From Cellulomonas wangsupingiae (GTDB lineage Bacteria > Actinomycetota > Actinomycetes > Actinomycetales > Cellulomonadaceae): a stretch of DNA of 64,000 nt. A program made the translations under genes and the position numbers. Where the stretch lies: contig NZ_CP101989.1 in assembly GCF_024508275.1 (NCBI RefSeq), positions 2,294,001-2,358,000 on the forward strand, given 5' to 3'. The notes under the pieces are model-generated. The model was not told the origin of the DNA. It searched no databases and was given only the letters and a program-made list of their open reading frames with translations. This document shows, piece by piece, positions 41,678 to 51,898 of this stretch; position 1 is the stretch's first letter, and each line of letters starts with the position of its first letter.

Positions 41678-42172
41678 TCAGTGCGCCTCGACGTGGTCGC
41701 GGAGGCGGCCGAGCACCACCGGCCAGCCGTCACGGTAGGTCGCACGCACCGTGGGCGCCGGCGTCGGCTCGAGCGCTTCCCAGCCCCGGTGCTCGACCTC
41801 GACCCGGCACAGGCCCGGTCCCAGCGCGAGGACGCGCAGCTCCACCTCGGTCGGGACACCCGTGACGTGCCACGACAGGACGAGGCGGTGCGGGGGGTCC
41901 CAGACGAGCACCTCACCCCAGGCGTGCTGCGTCCCGTCGTCCCAGCGCTCGACGAGCAGCCCGCCTGCCCCACCCTCGAGGTGGACACCCCGGACCCGTG
42001 CGCCACCGAGCGAGAACCCGGTCACCGGCCACCACGCCCCGATGTCGCGGACGAGCACCTCGAAGGTCGTCGCCCGGTCGGCGCGGACCGTCACGGCCTG
42101 CCGGAGCGGGCCGGGCGCCTCCGTCATGGGCGCAGCCCTGCCGTGCGTGCTCTCATCCCGTGCGTCGCTCAT
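41678..42172 (-). CDS. SRPBCC (AHSA1-type) domain protein
   Basis: 164 residues. AHSA1/START-like fold: TVRADRATTFEVLVRDIGAWWP, the VLVWDPPHRLVLSWH strand, ELRVLALGPGLCRVEVEHRGWE and a C-terminal helix DGWPVVLGRL. Relatives bind small hydrophobic ligands and are often paired with ArsR regulators, as here, where the start overlaps the regulator's end by 20 bases. Ligand unknown. Confidence 0.88.
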   Translation of the reverse strand: MSDARDESTHGRAAPMTEAPGPLRQAVTVRADRATTFEVLVRDIGAWWPVTGFSLGGARVRGVHLEGGAGGLLVERWDDGTQHAWGEVLVWDPPHRLVLSWHVTGVPTEVELRVLALGPGLCRVEVEHRGWEALEPTPAPTVRATYRDGWPVVLGRLRDHVEAH

Positions 42173-42518
42173 GGCGGTGCTCCTCGCCGTCGGATGTCCC
42201 GGCCTCCTGCTCGACGACCCGCCGCGCCGCGTCCAGCGAGGCCGCCCACGTCTCCTCGAGGAACGTCCGCAACGGCACGAGCCCGTCCGGGCGCGTGCGG
42301 TACAGGTTCCGGGTCCCGTCCCTGCGGTGCGTCACGAGCCCGGCGGCCTCGAGCACGCGCAGGTGCTGGCTGACCGCGCTGCGCGTGACGTCGAAGCGCT
42401 CGGCCAACCTGCCGACGGGCAGCTCTCCGGCCGACAGGACCCGCACGATCGCGCGGCGGCGCGGCTCGGCCAGCGCGCGCAGCGCCTCGTCGGTCCGGTC
42501 GCGCTCTGTTCCGGTCAC
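42153..42518 (-). CDS. ArsR-family repressor
   Basis: 121 residues. LRALAEPRRRAIVRVLSAGELPVGRLAERFDVTRSAVSQHLRVLEAAGLV is the winged-helix core (given here by its helices: ALAEPRRRAIVRVL and TRSAVSQHLRVLEAA). No metal-binding Cys pair, so it is the SRPBCC-associated type. The GTG follows a minus-strand promoter by six bases; a dyad in that promoter is a likely self-operator. Confidence 0.9.
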   Translation of the reverse strand: MTGTERDRTDEALRALAEPRRRAIVRVLSAGELPVGRLAERFDVTRSAVSQHLRVLEAAGLVTHRRDGTRNLYRTRPDGLVPLRTFLEETWAASLDAARRVVEQEAGTSDGEEHRHERRTG

Positions 42519-42524
42519 GTGGCA

Positions 42525-42553
42525 ATGGTGAGCAAGGGCTAACGGTTAGTCAA
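42525..42553 (-). promoter_or_regulatory. ArsR/SRPBCC promoter and operator
   Basis: On the minus strand a -35 TTGACT (42548-42553), a 17-bp spacer and a -10 CACCAT (42525-42530) end six bases before the GTG. The dyad CTAAC-G-GTTAG (42539-42549) lies in the spacer, a typical place for repressor binding. Confidence 0.6.
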
Positions 42554-42580
42554 GGCTGACGAATCACAGGATCGGAAGCA

Positions 42581-42612
42581 CGAGAGCCCGGCCCTCACGG
42601 GCCGGGCTCTCG
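42581..42612 (-). terminator. Terminator of the sigma-factor gene
   Basis: CGAGAGCCCGGCCC (42581-42594) and GGGCCGGGCTCTCG (42599-42612), perfect 14-bp arms around TCAC, 20 bases past the sigA stop. Confidence 0.9.
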
Positions 42613-42631
42613 ACGTTCGTGCTGAGGCGTC

Positions 42632-44173
<1,542 letters not shown>

Positions 44174-44458
44174 GAAGGACCTTTCGTCAGCGCGGCAACC
44201 GGAACCGAGGAGAGTCCGAAGGACCGGGAGACAGACGGATATTGTACCGACCCGCGGGGGGGTGCCGCGCGTGGTGCGACGCATCACGCGACAGGCGTAC
44301 GGGCCGTCCTCGGGGGCCGACCTGCTTGAACACGCGCGGGAGCAGGAGAATTCCCGTGCACCGCCGGACGGACTGCACCGCGCTCCGGGTGACCTGGCCG
44401 CAGCAGGGCCGCACGCGCGGCCGGACCTGAAGGCACGGACCTGCGCGTCCGGGGCGGG
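44174..44458. other. Spacer between the sigma-factor and USP genes
   Basis: 285 bases with no credible gene. It contains the sigA promoter on the minus strand. Nothing else recognisable. Confidence 0.5.
44241..44246 (-). promoter_or_regulatory. sigA -10 box
   Basis: TACAAT on the minus strand, close to the TATAAT consensus, unlike most promoters in this window. It implies a ~60-base leader before the sigA GTG. No clear -35 is seen 17 bases upstream. Confidence 0.55.
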
Positions 44459-44851
44459 TCAGCCGGCCGGCTTGACCGTGAGCACCGGGCACGGCGCGTC
44501 GAAGAGGACCCGCTGGGCGTTCGAACCGAGGATGAGCTTGCCTACCGGGCTGCGCCGGCGCAGGCCCAGGACGATGCGCTCCGCGCCGACCGCCTCGGCA
44601 GTGCTGATGAGGTCGTCCGCGACGTCGCCACCCTCCAGGAGGCGGATATCGTGGGCGACCCCGAGGGAGTCGAGCTCCTCTCGGACGCCCTCCAGGTCCT
44701 GCCGGGTCTGCTCCCGGCGCTCCTGCGGCTCGTCCGGACGCGTGCTGAGCACGACGACGACAGGGACCGACCGCCGCCTGGCCTCCTCGACCGCGGCGTC
44801 CAGCGCCGCGTGCCCCTCAGGGGTCGCCAGGTAGCCGACCACGATGCCCAT
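44459..44851 (-). CDS. Universal stress protein
   Basis: 130 residues, single USP domain. An N-terminal beta strand GIVVGYLATPEGHAALDAAV is followed by a C-terminal ATP-binding loop of the GxxG-9x-G(S/N) type in GLRRRSPVGKLILGSNAQRVLFDAPCPVLTV (GLRR...GSNAQ). Such proteins bind ATP and help cells survive stress or dormancy. Shine-Dalgarno GGAGG before ATG. Lies alone between sigA and DUF4192. Confidence 0.92.
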   Translation of the reverse strand: MGIVVGYLATPEGHAALDAAVEEARRRSVPVVVVLSTRPDEPQERREQTRQDLEGVREELDSLGVAHDIRLLEGGDVADDLISTAEAVGAERIVLGLRRRSPVGKLILGSNAQRVLFDAPCPVLTVKPAG

Positions 44852-44951
44852 CGTCGCTCCTCCTCCTGGCCCGGGTCGGCCTCGTACGCGACGCTACCGG
44901 AGCGCGGGACCTGCGACGACCTCGGCGCGCACGGCGCTCCGCGGCGGAGGA

Positions 44952-46073
44952 TCACGTCGACCGACGCGCCCATCCCGGTGCGAGGCCGGCCTCCAGGGCG
45001 CTGCGCAGGAGCTGCGCGAGCCGGTACGTCGGGTCGTCCCGCAGTGCACGCCCGAGCAGCACCGCTGCGCGCGCGCCATCCCCCTGCCACCAGGCCAGGG
45101 TCGCGAGCAGCGTCCACGCCGGCGCCTGCGCGCCTCGCAGCCCGTGCGCCACGACGTCCTCGAGTGCGCCCTGCACCGCGCGTGCGGCGTCGTCGGGGGG
45201 CTCCCCCACGTCCGGGTCGACGAGACGCCCGATCGCCGCCCGCAGCTCGGCGTCCTCGTCCGGGCCCGCACGCGTCAGCGCACGCTCGGGCAGCGTGCCC
45301 GCACCGGGCAGGCACGTCACGAGCACCGCGTCACGCACCCGCCGGTCGGCGAGACCGGCTTCGACCCGCCCGAGCAGCGCGACCCGGGTGACCGCCCCGG
45401 CGCCCTTCCCCGGTCTCGCTGCGACGAGCGCGCGCCAGGCCGCCAGGGCCTCGCAGCGCCAGCGGGCCACGGCTGCCGGACCGCTCGCGAGCGCACGCAC
45501 GTGCGCCTCAGCACGCCGGCGACGGACCCGCGCCACGGCGCGGCGCACGTCACCCGGCGCCCGCACCACCTGGCCGAGCGCGTCGCGCAGGGGCGCCACG
45601 ACCGATCCGGCGAGCACCATCTCGGCACCCGCGCGCGTCGACTCCAGGTCGCTCAGCGGGCGCCCGCCGGGCGGGCAGCAGTCCGGTCCGCACCCGAGGC
45701 ACCGGTAGGTCCCGTCGCCCACCACGACGACGTCGACCCCGCCGAAGGGCAGGTCGAACGCCTCGGCGACGTGGCCGACGGCCGTGGCGACGAGACTGCC
45801 ACGCCCCCCGGACGCGCCGTCGGCGTAGACGACGAGCACCGCACGCCGTGCCCCGTCGCGGGCCAGGTGGCTCGCCAGGGAACGTGCCACCTGCGCGCCG
45901 TGGACGGGGTCGCCCACGTCGGCGAGGTCGACCCGGGCCACGAGCCCGACCCGCCCCCGGGTGCCGCGCAGGCTGACGGCCACCGCGCTGTCCCGCGGAC
46001 GGAAACCGAGGAGGTGAGGGACGAGGGCGAGCAGCTCACGGGGCTCACCGAGCCGGAGGACGAGGGGTTCCAT
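44952..46073 (-). CDS. DUF4192 family protein
   Basis: 373 residues. The conserved N-terminus is PREALLA-like EPRELLALVPHLLGFRPRDSAV, followed by VGLVARVDLAD and VLVVYADGA. A CxxCGPDCCP cysteine cluster (about 175) is part of the DUF4192 family found only in actinobacteria. Function unknown. The best start is ATG 46073, at MEPLVLRLGEP. Confidence 0.85.
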   Translation of the reverse strand: MEPLVLRLGEPRELLALVPHLLGFRPRDSAVAVSLRGTRGRVGLVARVDLADVGDPVHGAQVARSLASHLARDGARRAVLVVYADGASGGRGSLVATAVGHVAEAFDLPFGGVDVVVVGDGTYRCLGCGPDCCPPGGRPLSDLESTRAGAEMVLAGSVVAPLRDALGQVVRAPGDVRRAVARVRRRRAEAHVRALASGPAAVARWRCEALAAWRALVAARPGKGAGAVTRVALLGRVEAGLADRRVRDAVLVTCLPGAGTLPERALTRAGPDEDAELRAAIGRLVDPDVGEPPDDAARAVQGALEDVVAHGLRGAQAPAWTLLATLAWWQGDGARAAVLLGRALRDDPTYRLAQLLRSALEAGLAPGWARRST

Positions 46074-46191
46074 GGGCACCACGAAAGCGCGGGTCACCAG
46101 CCCTCGGGGCGAGGTTCGACCGACCTGTGGGTTCGACCGCCCCACGACCGGGCTGTGGTCGGCTCGGGCACCGGCGGTCGGGACGCGGGGC

Positions 46192-46197
46192 TACCCT
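46192..46197 (+). promoter_or_regulatory. Leaderless promoter -10 box (TACCCT)
   Basis: TACCCT ends six bases before the GTG of the lipoprotein gene (46204). Same spacing as the boxes at 46717, 48302, 60603 and 55563. Confidence 0.55.
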
Positions 46198-46203
46198 GGC
46201 GCC

Positions 46204-46713
46204 GTGCCGCGCCCGTCGTCCTGCGCCCTGGCGGCCGCCGCCCTCCTCTGCGTCGGGCTCGCGGCCGGGTGCACGGCCGCGCCCTCGCCGGAGCCCACGG
46301 CGTCGGTGACCTCGCCCTCGCCCTCCCCGTCGCCGGACGAGACGCTGCTCCCCGTCGACACCGACGAGGACTCCGCCGTCGGCACGCTCGCGCCCGGTTT
46401 CCCGTCAGCGCTCGTGCCGGTGCCGCCCGGCGCCGAGGTCCTCGTGTCGTCCGCCGAGCCGCTGCCCGACGGCCGCCTGGCCATCAGCCTCAACGTGCGC
46501 ACGGGGCAGGACGCGGCGGGACTCCTCGACGCCGTGCGCGCGCCGCTCGTCGCCGCCGGCTTCGCCGAGTCGCCGCCCTCGTCTCCCGAGGCCGGGCTCG
46601 CCGCCCGGACGACGTTCTCCCGGTCCGACGGCGCCGAGCTGCTCGTGGTCGGCGTGCTGGACCGCGACGGCCTGCGGACCATGACCCTCGGCGGGACTCT
46701 CGCCGCCCCTTGA
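46204..46713 (+). CDS. Lipoprotein of unknown function
   Basis: 169 residues. Signal peptide with lipobox LAAGC (Cys about residue 22), a Ser/Pro-rich linker (EPTASVTSPSPSPSPDET) and a compact C-terminal domain (LISLNVRTGQDAAGLLDAVR, VGVLDRDGLRTMTLGG). It belongs to no family I can name. Divergent from DUF4192. Surface-exposed, tethered to the membrane. Confidence 0.8.
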   Translation: MPRPSSCALAAAALLCVGLAAGCTAAPSPEPTASVTSPSPSPSPDETLLPVDTDEDSAVGTLAPGFPSALVPVPPGAEVLVSSAEPLPDGRLAISLNVRTGQDAAGLLDAVRAPLVAAGFAESPPSSPEAGLAARTTFSRSDGAELLVVGVLDRDGLRTMTLGGTLAAP

Positions 46714-46716
46714 CCC

Positions 46717-46722
46717 TAGGGT
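46717..46722 (+). promoter_or_regulatory. Leaderless promoter -10 box (TAGGGT)
   Basis: TAGGGT ends six bases before the GTG of the polyprenyl synthase (46729). Confidence 0.55.
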
Positions 46723-46728
46723 GGGCTC

Positions 46729-47847
46729 GTGCCCACCGCGAACACCGCTCTCGTCGACCGTGAGAACCTGCGAGAGGGCGTGGACGCGGCGCTCGCACGG
46801 CACGTCGCGTCCCTGCGCGAGACCGTCCTGGCGATCGGCCCGGACGCCACGCCGCTCGTGGACGCGGTCGAGCGCATGCTCGCGGGCGGCAAGAGGCTGC
46901 GGGCCGCGTTCTGCTACTGGTCCTGGCGTGCCCACGGGGGCACACCAGGCGACGAGCGCGAGGCCGCCGTGCTGCGCACAGGAGCTGCGCTCGAGCTCTT
47001 CCAGGCCGCGGCCCTGTTCCACGACGACGTGATGGACGACTCCAGCACCCGCCGCGGCCTGCCGACCGCGCACCGGGTCTTCGCCGACGAGCACCGCACC
47101 TCGCAGCGCCGTGGCGAGGCACGCCGGTTCGGCGACGGCGCCGCGATCCTCCTCGGCGACCTCGCCCTCGTCGCGAGCGACGAGGAGATGGCCCACGCGC
47201 TGGCCGGCCTCCCGGCCCCCGTCGCGCGGGCCGCGCGGACGGTCTTCGACCTCATGCGCACCGAGGTGACGGTCGGCCAGTACCTCGACCTGGTCGCGCA
47301 GACCATGCCGTGGGGCGATCCGGCCGACGACGAGCGGCGCGCCCGCGACGTCGTGCGCACCAAGGCCGCGCGCTACAGCGTCGAGCACCCGCTCGTGCTC
47401 GGGGCAGCGCTGGCGGGGGCCGACGAGGAGGCGCTCGCGGGCTGCCGGGCGGTCGGGCTGCCGCTCGGCGAGGCCTTCCAGCTCCGGGACGACCTGCTCG
47501 GGGTGCTCGGAGACCCCGCGACCACCGGCAAGCCCACCGGCGACGACCTGCGGGAGGGCAAGCGCACGGTGCTGGTGGCACGCGCGCTGGCGCTGGCGAC
47601 CCAGGCGGGCGACACCGAGGCCGCGGCGGCCCTCGCCCGCGGCGTCGGCGACCCCGGCCTCGACGCCGACGCCATCGCCGAGCTCACCGCACTGCTGGTG
47701 CGGACCGGCGCGGTCGACGAGGTCGAGTCGCTCATCGACGAGCTGCGCTCCGAGACCTTCACGCAGATCGCGGCGCGCGACTGGCCGGAGCCTGCGCGCA
47801 GCGCCCTGGTCGCGCTCGCGCACGCGACGATCGACCGCGCCGCCTGA
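46729..47847 (+). CDS. Polyprenyl diphosphate synthase (GGPPS/IdsA-like)
   Basis: 372 residues. First Asp-rich motif DDVMDDSSTRRG (about 103-114) and second DDLLGVLGDPATTGKPTGDDLREGKRT, here recognisable by DDLLGV and GDDLREGKRT. These bind Mg2+-diphosphate. It makes C20-C45 prenyl diphosphates from IPP and allylic substrates for menaquinone, carotenoids or cell-wall lipids. It opens the idsA2-Rv2175c-pknL-aroG-like block. Confidence 0.93.
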   Translation: MPTANTALVDRENLREGVDAALARHVASLRETVLAIGPDATPLVDAVERMLAGGKRLRAAFCYWSWRAHGGTPGDEREAAVLRTGAALELFQAAALFHDDVMDDSSTRRGLPTAHRVFADEHRTSQRRGEARRFGDGAAILLGDLALVASDEEMAHALAGLPAPVARAARTVFDLMRTEVTVGQYLDLVAQTMPWGDPADDERRARDVVRTKAARYSVEHPLVLGAALAGADEEALAGCRAVGLPLGEAFQLRDDLLGVLGDPATTGKPTGDDLREGKRTVLVARALALATQAGDTEAAAALARGVGDPGLDADAIAELTALLVRTGAVDEVESLIDELRSETFTQIAARDWPEPARSALVALAHATIDRAA

Positions 47848-47853
47848 CGGCGC

Positions 47854-47875
47854 GGACCGCCGTCCCCGGCGGTCC
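47854..47875. terminator. Terminator between convergent genes
   Basis: GGACCGCCG (47854-47862) and CGGCGGTCC (47867-47875), arms of 9 bp around TCCC, between the polyprenyl-synthase and Rv2175c-like genes that face each other. Confidence 0.7.
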
Positions 47876-47884
47876 CGCGTCCGG

Positions 47885-48295
47885 CTACAGCATCGCCTGG
47901 GCGACCCGGCGCACCTCGGTCTTGCGTCCCGCCCGCAGGGCGGCGATCGGGGACACGCCGAGCGAGTCCTCGACGGCGAAGAGCCAGGCGATCGTCTCCT
48001 CGTCGCTGAAGCCGTCGTCGGCCAGCACCGTGAGGGTCCCCTGCAGCGACGCCAGCACCGTCCACGGCTTGTCGTCGGACGGCACGTCCGGCGCGGCGGG
48101 GTTGGCGAGGTGGCCCGGCACCAGTAGGTCGGCGGGCACGCTGAGCACCGGCGGGCTGCCGCGCCGCACGCCGACGAGGCGGCGCTCCTGCAGGAGGCGA
48201 CGCACCCTGCCGGTGTCGACGCCGAGCATCTGCGCCACGTCCGGGAGGGTCAGCCACGAGCCGACAAGCTGATCAAGATCCGACGACGAACTCAC
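47885..48295 (-). CDS. Rv2175c-family DNA-binding protein
   Basis: 136 residues. LTLPDVAQMLGVDTGRVRRLLQERRLVGV is a helix-turn-helix (given by its core: LPDVAQMLGVDTGRVR), and the C-terminal half is the Rv2175c-type domain (SDEETIAWLFAVEDSLGVSPIAALRAGRKTEVRRVAQA). In M. tuberculosis the homologue is phosphorylated by PknL. Here the kinase lies 1.5 kb away with a LysM gene between. TAGGCT (48302-48307, minus strand) sits six bases before the GTG. Confidence 0.9.
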   Translation of the reverse strand: MSSSSDLDQLVGSWLTLPDVAQMLGVDTGRVRRLLQERRLVGVRRGSPPVLSVPADLLVPGHLANPAAPDVPSDDKPWTVLASLQGTLTVLADDGFSDEETIAWLFAVEDSLGVSPIAALRAGRKTEVRRVAQAML

Positions 48296-48383
48296 CCGAC
48301 CAGCCTACGGGTCGGGCGCGGGATGCCCGCCATCGACCCCGTGGGCTTTCCGTCGCGGCCATTCTCGTCTAGCGTCGATTTCT

Positions 48384-48417
48384 GTCACACCTGTCACACG
48401 GGCACCAGACGTCACAC
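48384..48417 (+). promoter_or_regulatory. MtrA-like direct repeats
   Basis: Three copies of GTCACAC (48384-48390, 48393-48399, 48411-48417); the first two start exactly 9 bp apart. MtrA, the actinobacterial response regulator of cell-wall hydrolase and septum genes, binds 9-bp-phased GTCACA-type direct repeats. They lie 44-77 bp before the LysM-transglycosylase ATG. A TAGCGT (48370-48375) could be the -10 of the promoter. Confidence 0.5.
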
Positions 48418-48460
48418 GTCGGCACTCGACCACCTGCATCACCACCGCCTGGGGGGGCAC

Positions 48461-49783
48461 ATGTCCGCACTGTCCACGCGTCCGCGCACCGTCGCGCGCA
48501 CCGCGACCGGGACGGGTGCCACGCTCGCGCTCGCCACCGTCGCGCTCGCCGCGACCGGCACCGCCGGCCACGCTGCCGACTACACCGTCCAGGAGGGCGA
48601 CACGCTGACGTCGATCGCCCGCCGCGCGGGCACGGACGTCGCGCGCATCGCCGCCGACAACGCCCTGGCCGACCCCTCGCGGGTCCGCGCCGGGCAGGTG
48701 CTGCGCCTTCCCGAGAAGGCCGCCCCGGCGCCCGCGCCCGCAGCATCGGCGGCGACGTACACCGTGCGCAGCGGCGACACGGTCTCGGCCGTCGCCGCCC
48801 GGCACGGCACGTCGGTGGCCGCGATCGTCGCCGCGAACGGCCTCGACGCGCGCGCGTTCGTCCGCGCCGGCCAGGTCCTCACGATCCCCGGCGCCACGGG
48901 CGCGCCGGCCCCCGGCGCCACGCCGGCCGCCGCCGGCGGGGCGTACACCGTGCGCAGCGGCGACACGGTCTCGGCCATCGCCGCCCGGCACGGCACCACC
49001 GTGCAGGCCGTCGTCGCCGCCAACGGACTGGACGCGCGCGCCACCATCCGTGCCGGTCAGACGCTGACCGTCCCCGGTGCCGCGACCCCCGCCGCACCGC
49101 CCGCCGCACCGGCCGCGACGGGCGCGAGCCACACGGTGCGCGCCGGCGACACGGTCTCCGCGCTCGCCGCGCGGCACGGCACCACCGTCGCGGCCGTCGT
49201 CGCCGCCAACGGGCTCGACGCGCGCGCCACCATCCGCACCGGTCAGACGCTGACGATCCCTGGTGCCGCGACCCCCGCCGCACCGGCCACGCAGCTCGTC
49301 GGCAACACGTTCGCGGGCCGGACCTACGCACCGCAGGTCGTCGACGCGGCGAACCAGAACAAGGCGACGCTGCTGGCGACGGGCGCCCCGTCGCGGGCCG
49401 CCATGCAGGCGAAGGTCGCCGCGACCGCCGTGGCGATGGGCGTGGACCCCGCGCTCGCGCAGGCCGTGGCCCACCAGGAGTCCGGCTTCGACCACACGTC
49501 GGTCTCCCCCGCCAACGCCATCGGCACGATGCAGGTCATCCCGTCGTCCGGGGAGTGGGCGTCCCAGCTCGTCGGACGGGACCTGAACCTCCTCGACCCC
49601 GACGACAACGTCGTGGCCGGGGTCGCGATCCTGCGCTCGCTGGTCCGGACGTCGGGCGACGACCTGCCCACCGCGATCGCGTCGTACTACCAGGGCGCGT
49701 CCTCGGTGAAGCGCAACGGCATGTTCTCCGACACCCGCCGGTACGTCGCGAACGTCCAGACGCTGATGACGCGCTTCCGCTGA
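48461..49783 (+). CDS. LysM-repeat lytic transglycosylase
   Basis: 440 residues. Sec signal peptide (about 1-38), four LysM domains (cores YTVQEGDTLTSIARRAG, YTVRSGDTVSAVAARHG, YTVRSGDTVSAIAARHG, HTVRAGDTVSALAARHG) with Pro/Ala linkers, then a C-terminal SLT/transglycosylase domain (LAQAVAHQESGFDHTSVSPA, NAIGTMQVIP) with catalytic Glu in HQESGF. It binds peptidoglycan with LysM and cleaves glycan strands with SLT. The three distal repeats are nearly identical, a sign of recent duplication. Confidence 0.93.
   Translation: MSALSTRPRTVARTATGTGATLALATVALAATGTAGHAADYTVQEGDTLTSIARRAGTDVARIAADNALADPSRVRAGQVLRLPEKAAPAPAPAASAATYTVRSGDTVSAVAARHGTSVAAIVAANGLDARAFVRAGQVLTIPGATGAPAPGATPAAAGGAYTVRSGDTVSAIAARHGTTVQAVVAANGLDARATIRAGQTLTVPGAATPAAPPAAPAATGASHTVRAGDTVSALAARHGTTVAAVVAANGLDARATIRTGQTLTIPGAATPAAPATQLVGNTFAGRTYAPQVVDAANQNKATLLATGAPSRAAMQAKVAATAVAMGVDPALAQAVAHQESGFDHTSVSPANAIGTMQVIPSSGEWASQLVGRDLNLLDPDDNVVAGVAILRSLVRTSGDDLPTAIASYYQGASSVKRNGMFSDTRRYVANVQTLMTRFR
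48750..49262 (+). repeat. Near-identical LysM-coding repeats
   Basis: Three copies of about 180 bp (LysM plus linker) in tandem, differing at a small fraction of bases, inside the LysM-transglycosylase gene. They are likely to expand and contract by recombination. Confidence 0.7.
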
Positions 49784-49817
49784 CGCGCGGCTCCCAGGAA
49801 CTTCAGGTCCGCAACCG

Positions 49818-49823
49818 TAGACT
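49818..49823 (+). promoter_or_regulatory. Leaderless promoter -10 box (TAGACT)
   Basis: TAGACT ends seven bases before the kinase GTG (49831). Confidence 0.5.
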
Positions 49824-49830
49824 GCCGCGC

Positions 49831-51822
49831 GTGGGAACCACTGTCACCGATCCGCTCGTGGGCCGCCTGGTCGACGGGCGGTACGAGGTCGTCTCCCGCA
49901 TCGCACGGGGCGGCATGGCGACGGTGTACCTGGCGATCGACCGCCGCCTCGACCGTGAGGTGGCGCTCAAGGTCATGCACCCCCACCTCGCCGAGGGCGC
50001 GGCCGGTGGGGCGTTCGTCGCGCGCTTCCGCCGCGAGGCGCGCGCGGCCGCCCGCCTGACGCACCCCGGGCTCGTCGGGGTCTTCGACCAGGGCCTCGAC
50101 GGCGAGACCAGCTACCTGACGATGGAGTACGTCGACGGGACCAACCTGCGGCGCCGGATCGCCGAGGAGGGCGCGCTGCGCGTCGGTGAGGCGCTGCGGG
50201 TCACGGAGTGCGTGCTCGACGCCCTCGCGGCGGCGCACCGCACCGACCTCGTGCACCGCGACGTGAAGCCGGAGAACGTCCTCATCGCGTCGGACGAACG
50301 CGTCCGCGTCGCCGACTTCGGCCTCGCCCGCGCGGTCACGGAGGTCACGTCGACCACCACCGGGACGGTGCTCGGGACCGTCGCCTACCTCGCGCCCGAG
50401 CTCGTCCGGCACGGCACGGGCGACGCACGCACCGACGTGTACGCGACCGGGGTCATGCTCTTCGAGATGCTGACGGGCCGGCAGCCGTTCACCGGCGAGA
50501 CGCCCATCCAGGTCGCGTTCCAGCACGTGAGCTCGGAGCTCCCGGCGCCGTCCACCCTCGTCGACTGGCTGCCGTCCGAGATCGACGAGCTGGTCGGCGC
50601 GCTCGCGGCGCACGACGCCGACGACCGCCCTGTCGACGCCGGCGCGGCGTTGCAGCTCGTGCGCCGGACCCGCGCCGCGCTCGACGGGATCACGCTCGAC
50701 CGCCGTGCCGACGTCCCCCCGACCGTCGCGCTGCCGAGCGCGACCGACCCGTCCGACGCCGACGCGCTCGCGCAGGGCGACGAGGACACCCCCGAAGGCG
50801 ACGACGACGGTGCGACGACGCGCGTCCCCGTCGGTGACCACGCCCGCGGCGGGACGGTCGCCCTGCCCATCGGCCTGGGTGTCGTGGCCGAGCCCGAGGC
50901 ACGACCCGAGACGTCCCGGCGCCGGTGGGTGCTCCCGGTGGCGGTCGTCGCCGTGCTCGCCCTGCTCGGCCTGGGGACGTGGTGGTACCTCGAGGTCGGC
51001 CCTGGTGCCTACACCGCCGTCCCGGCGGTCGTCGAGCAGACCGAGGCCGACGCGGTCGCCGAGATCGAGGCGGCCGGCCTGCGGCACACCCGGGCCGAGG
51101 CGTTCCACGACGACGTGCCCGTGGGGTCGGTCCTCGCCACGGACCCCGGACCGGGAGAGCCCGTCCGCAAGGACGGCTCGGTCACGTACACGGTCTCGAA
51201 GGGTCCAGACCTCGTCCTCGTGCCCGACGGCGTCGTGGGTGCCATGCAGGCGGACGCGGAGGCCGCGCTCGAGGGTGCGGACCTCGCCGTCGAGTACGGC
51301 GACGAGAGCTACCACGACGAGGCGCCCGCCGGTCAGGTCCTCAGCGCCACGGTCCCGGGCGGCGACGCCGCGGAGCCGGGCGCCGAGGTCAAGCGCGGGA
51401 GCACCGTGACGCTCGTCGTCTCGCGGGGGCCCGCGCCCGTCACGGTCACGTCCGTCGTCGGCATCACCGTCGAGGCCGCCCAGGACCAGCTCACGCCGGA
51501 CGCCCTGACGGTCGAGGCCACCGAGGCGCACCACGACACCGTCCCCGCCGGACGGATCATCGACCAGACGCCCTCGGCCGGCGAGACCGCGCACCGGGGT
51601 GACGTCGTCACGGTGACCGTGTCGGCGGGACCGGAGCCCGTCGTGGTCCCCAACGTCGTCCAGACCGACTTCGCGCAGGCCAAGCAGCAGCTCGAGGCCG
51701 CGGGCTTCAAGGTCGACCGCAAGAACTCGTGGGGCGGGCTCATCGGTCGGGTCGTCGCCCAGAGCGTGGACGGTGGCCAGACCGCACCGAAGGGCGCCAC
51801 CATCACGCTCACCGTCGTCTGA
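49831..51822 (+). CDS. pknL: PASTA-domain Ser/Thr protein kinase (PknL-like)
   Basis: 663 residues. The kinase domain has the glycine loop RIARGGMATVYLA, the Lys in VALKVM, HRDVKPEN (catalytic loop), DFG, and APE in YLAPEL. After an acidic linker come one membrane helix (WVLPVAVVAVLALLGLGTWW) and four PASTA domains (about 400-663) that sense muropeptides. The PknL name rests on the neighbours Rv2175c and aroG. It would control wall growth, perhaps with the Rv2175c-like protein and the LysM enzyme. Confidence 0.92.
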   Translation: MGTTVTDPLVGRLVDGRYEVVSRIARGGMATVYLAIDRRLDREVALKVMHPHLAEGAAGGAFVARFRREARAAARLTHPGLVGVFDQGLDGETSYLTMEYVDGTNLRRRIAEEGALRVGEALRVTECVLDALAAAHRTDLVHRDVKPENVLIASDERVRVADFGLARAVTEVTSTTTGTVLGTVAYLAPELVRHGTGDARTDVYATGVMLFEMLTGRQPFTGETPIQVAFQHVSSELPAPSTLVDWLPSEIDELVGALAAHDADDRPVDAGAALQLVRRTRAALDGITLDRRADVPPTVALPSATDPSDADALAQGDEDTPEGDDDGATTRVPVGDHARGGTVALPIGLGVVAEPEARPETSRRRWVLPVAVVAVLALLGLGTWWYLEVGPGAYTAVPAVVEQTEADAVAEIEAAGLRHTRAEAFHDDVPVGSVLATDPGPGEPVRKDGSVTYTVSKGPDLVLVPDGVVGAMQADAEAALEGADLAVEYGDESYHDEAPAGQVLSATVPGGDAAEPGAEVKRGSTVTLVVSRGPAPVTVTSVVGITVEAAQDQLTPDALTVEATEAHHDTVPAGRIIDQTPSAGETAHRGDVVTVTVSAGPEPVVVPNVVQTDFAQAKQQLEAAGFKVDRKNSWGGLIGRVVAQSVDGGQTAPKGATITLTVV

Positions 51823-51840
51823 GGCGCAGGGCCGACGGCA

Positions 51841-51883
51841 CGACGAGGCCCCGGTCACCCGTGGGGTGACCGGGGCCTCGTCG
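51841..51883. terminator. Bidirectional terminator
   Basis: 20-bp perfect arms (51841-51860 and 51864-51883) with the loop GTG. It lies between the converging kinase and DAHP-synthase genes and could end both. Confidence 0.92.
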
Positions 51884-51898
51884 TGCGCGAGCCCGGGG

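Noticed and set aside
48750..49262. Regular repeats that could suggest a CRISPR array
   Set aside because: They are ~180-bp LysM-coding units in one frame, with no short repeats and unique spacers.
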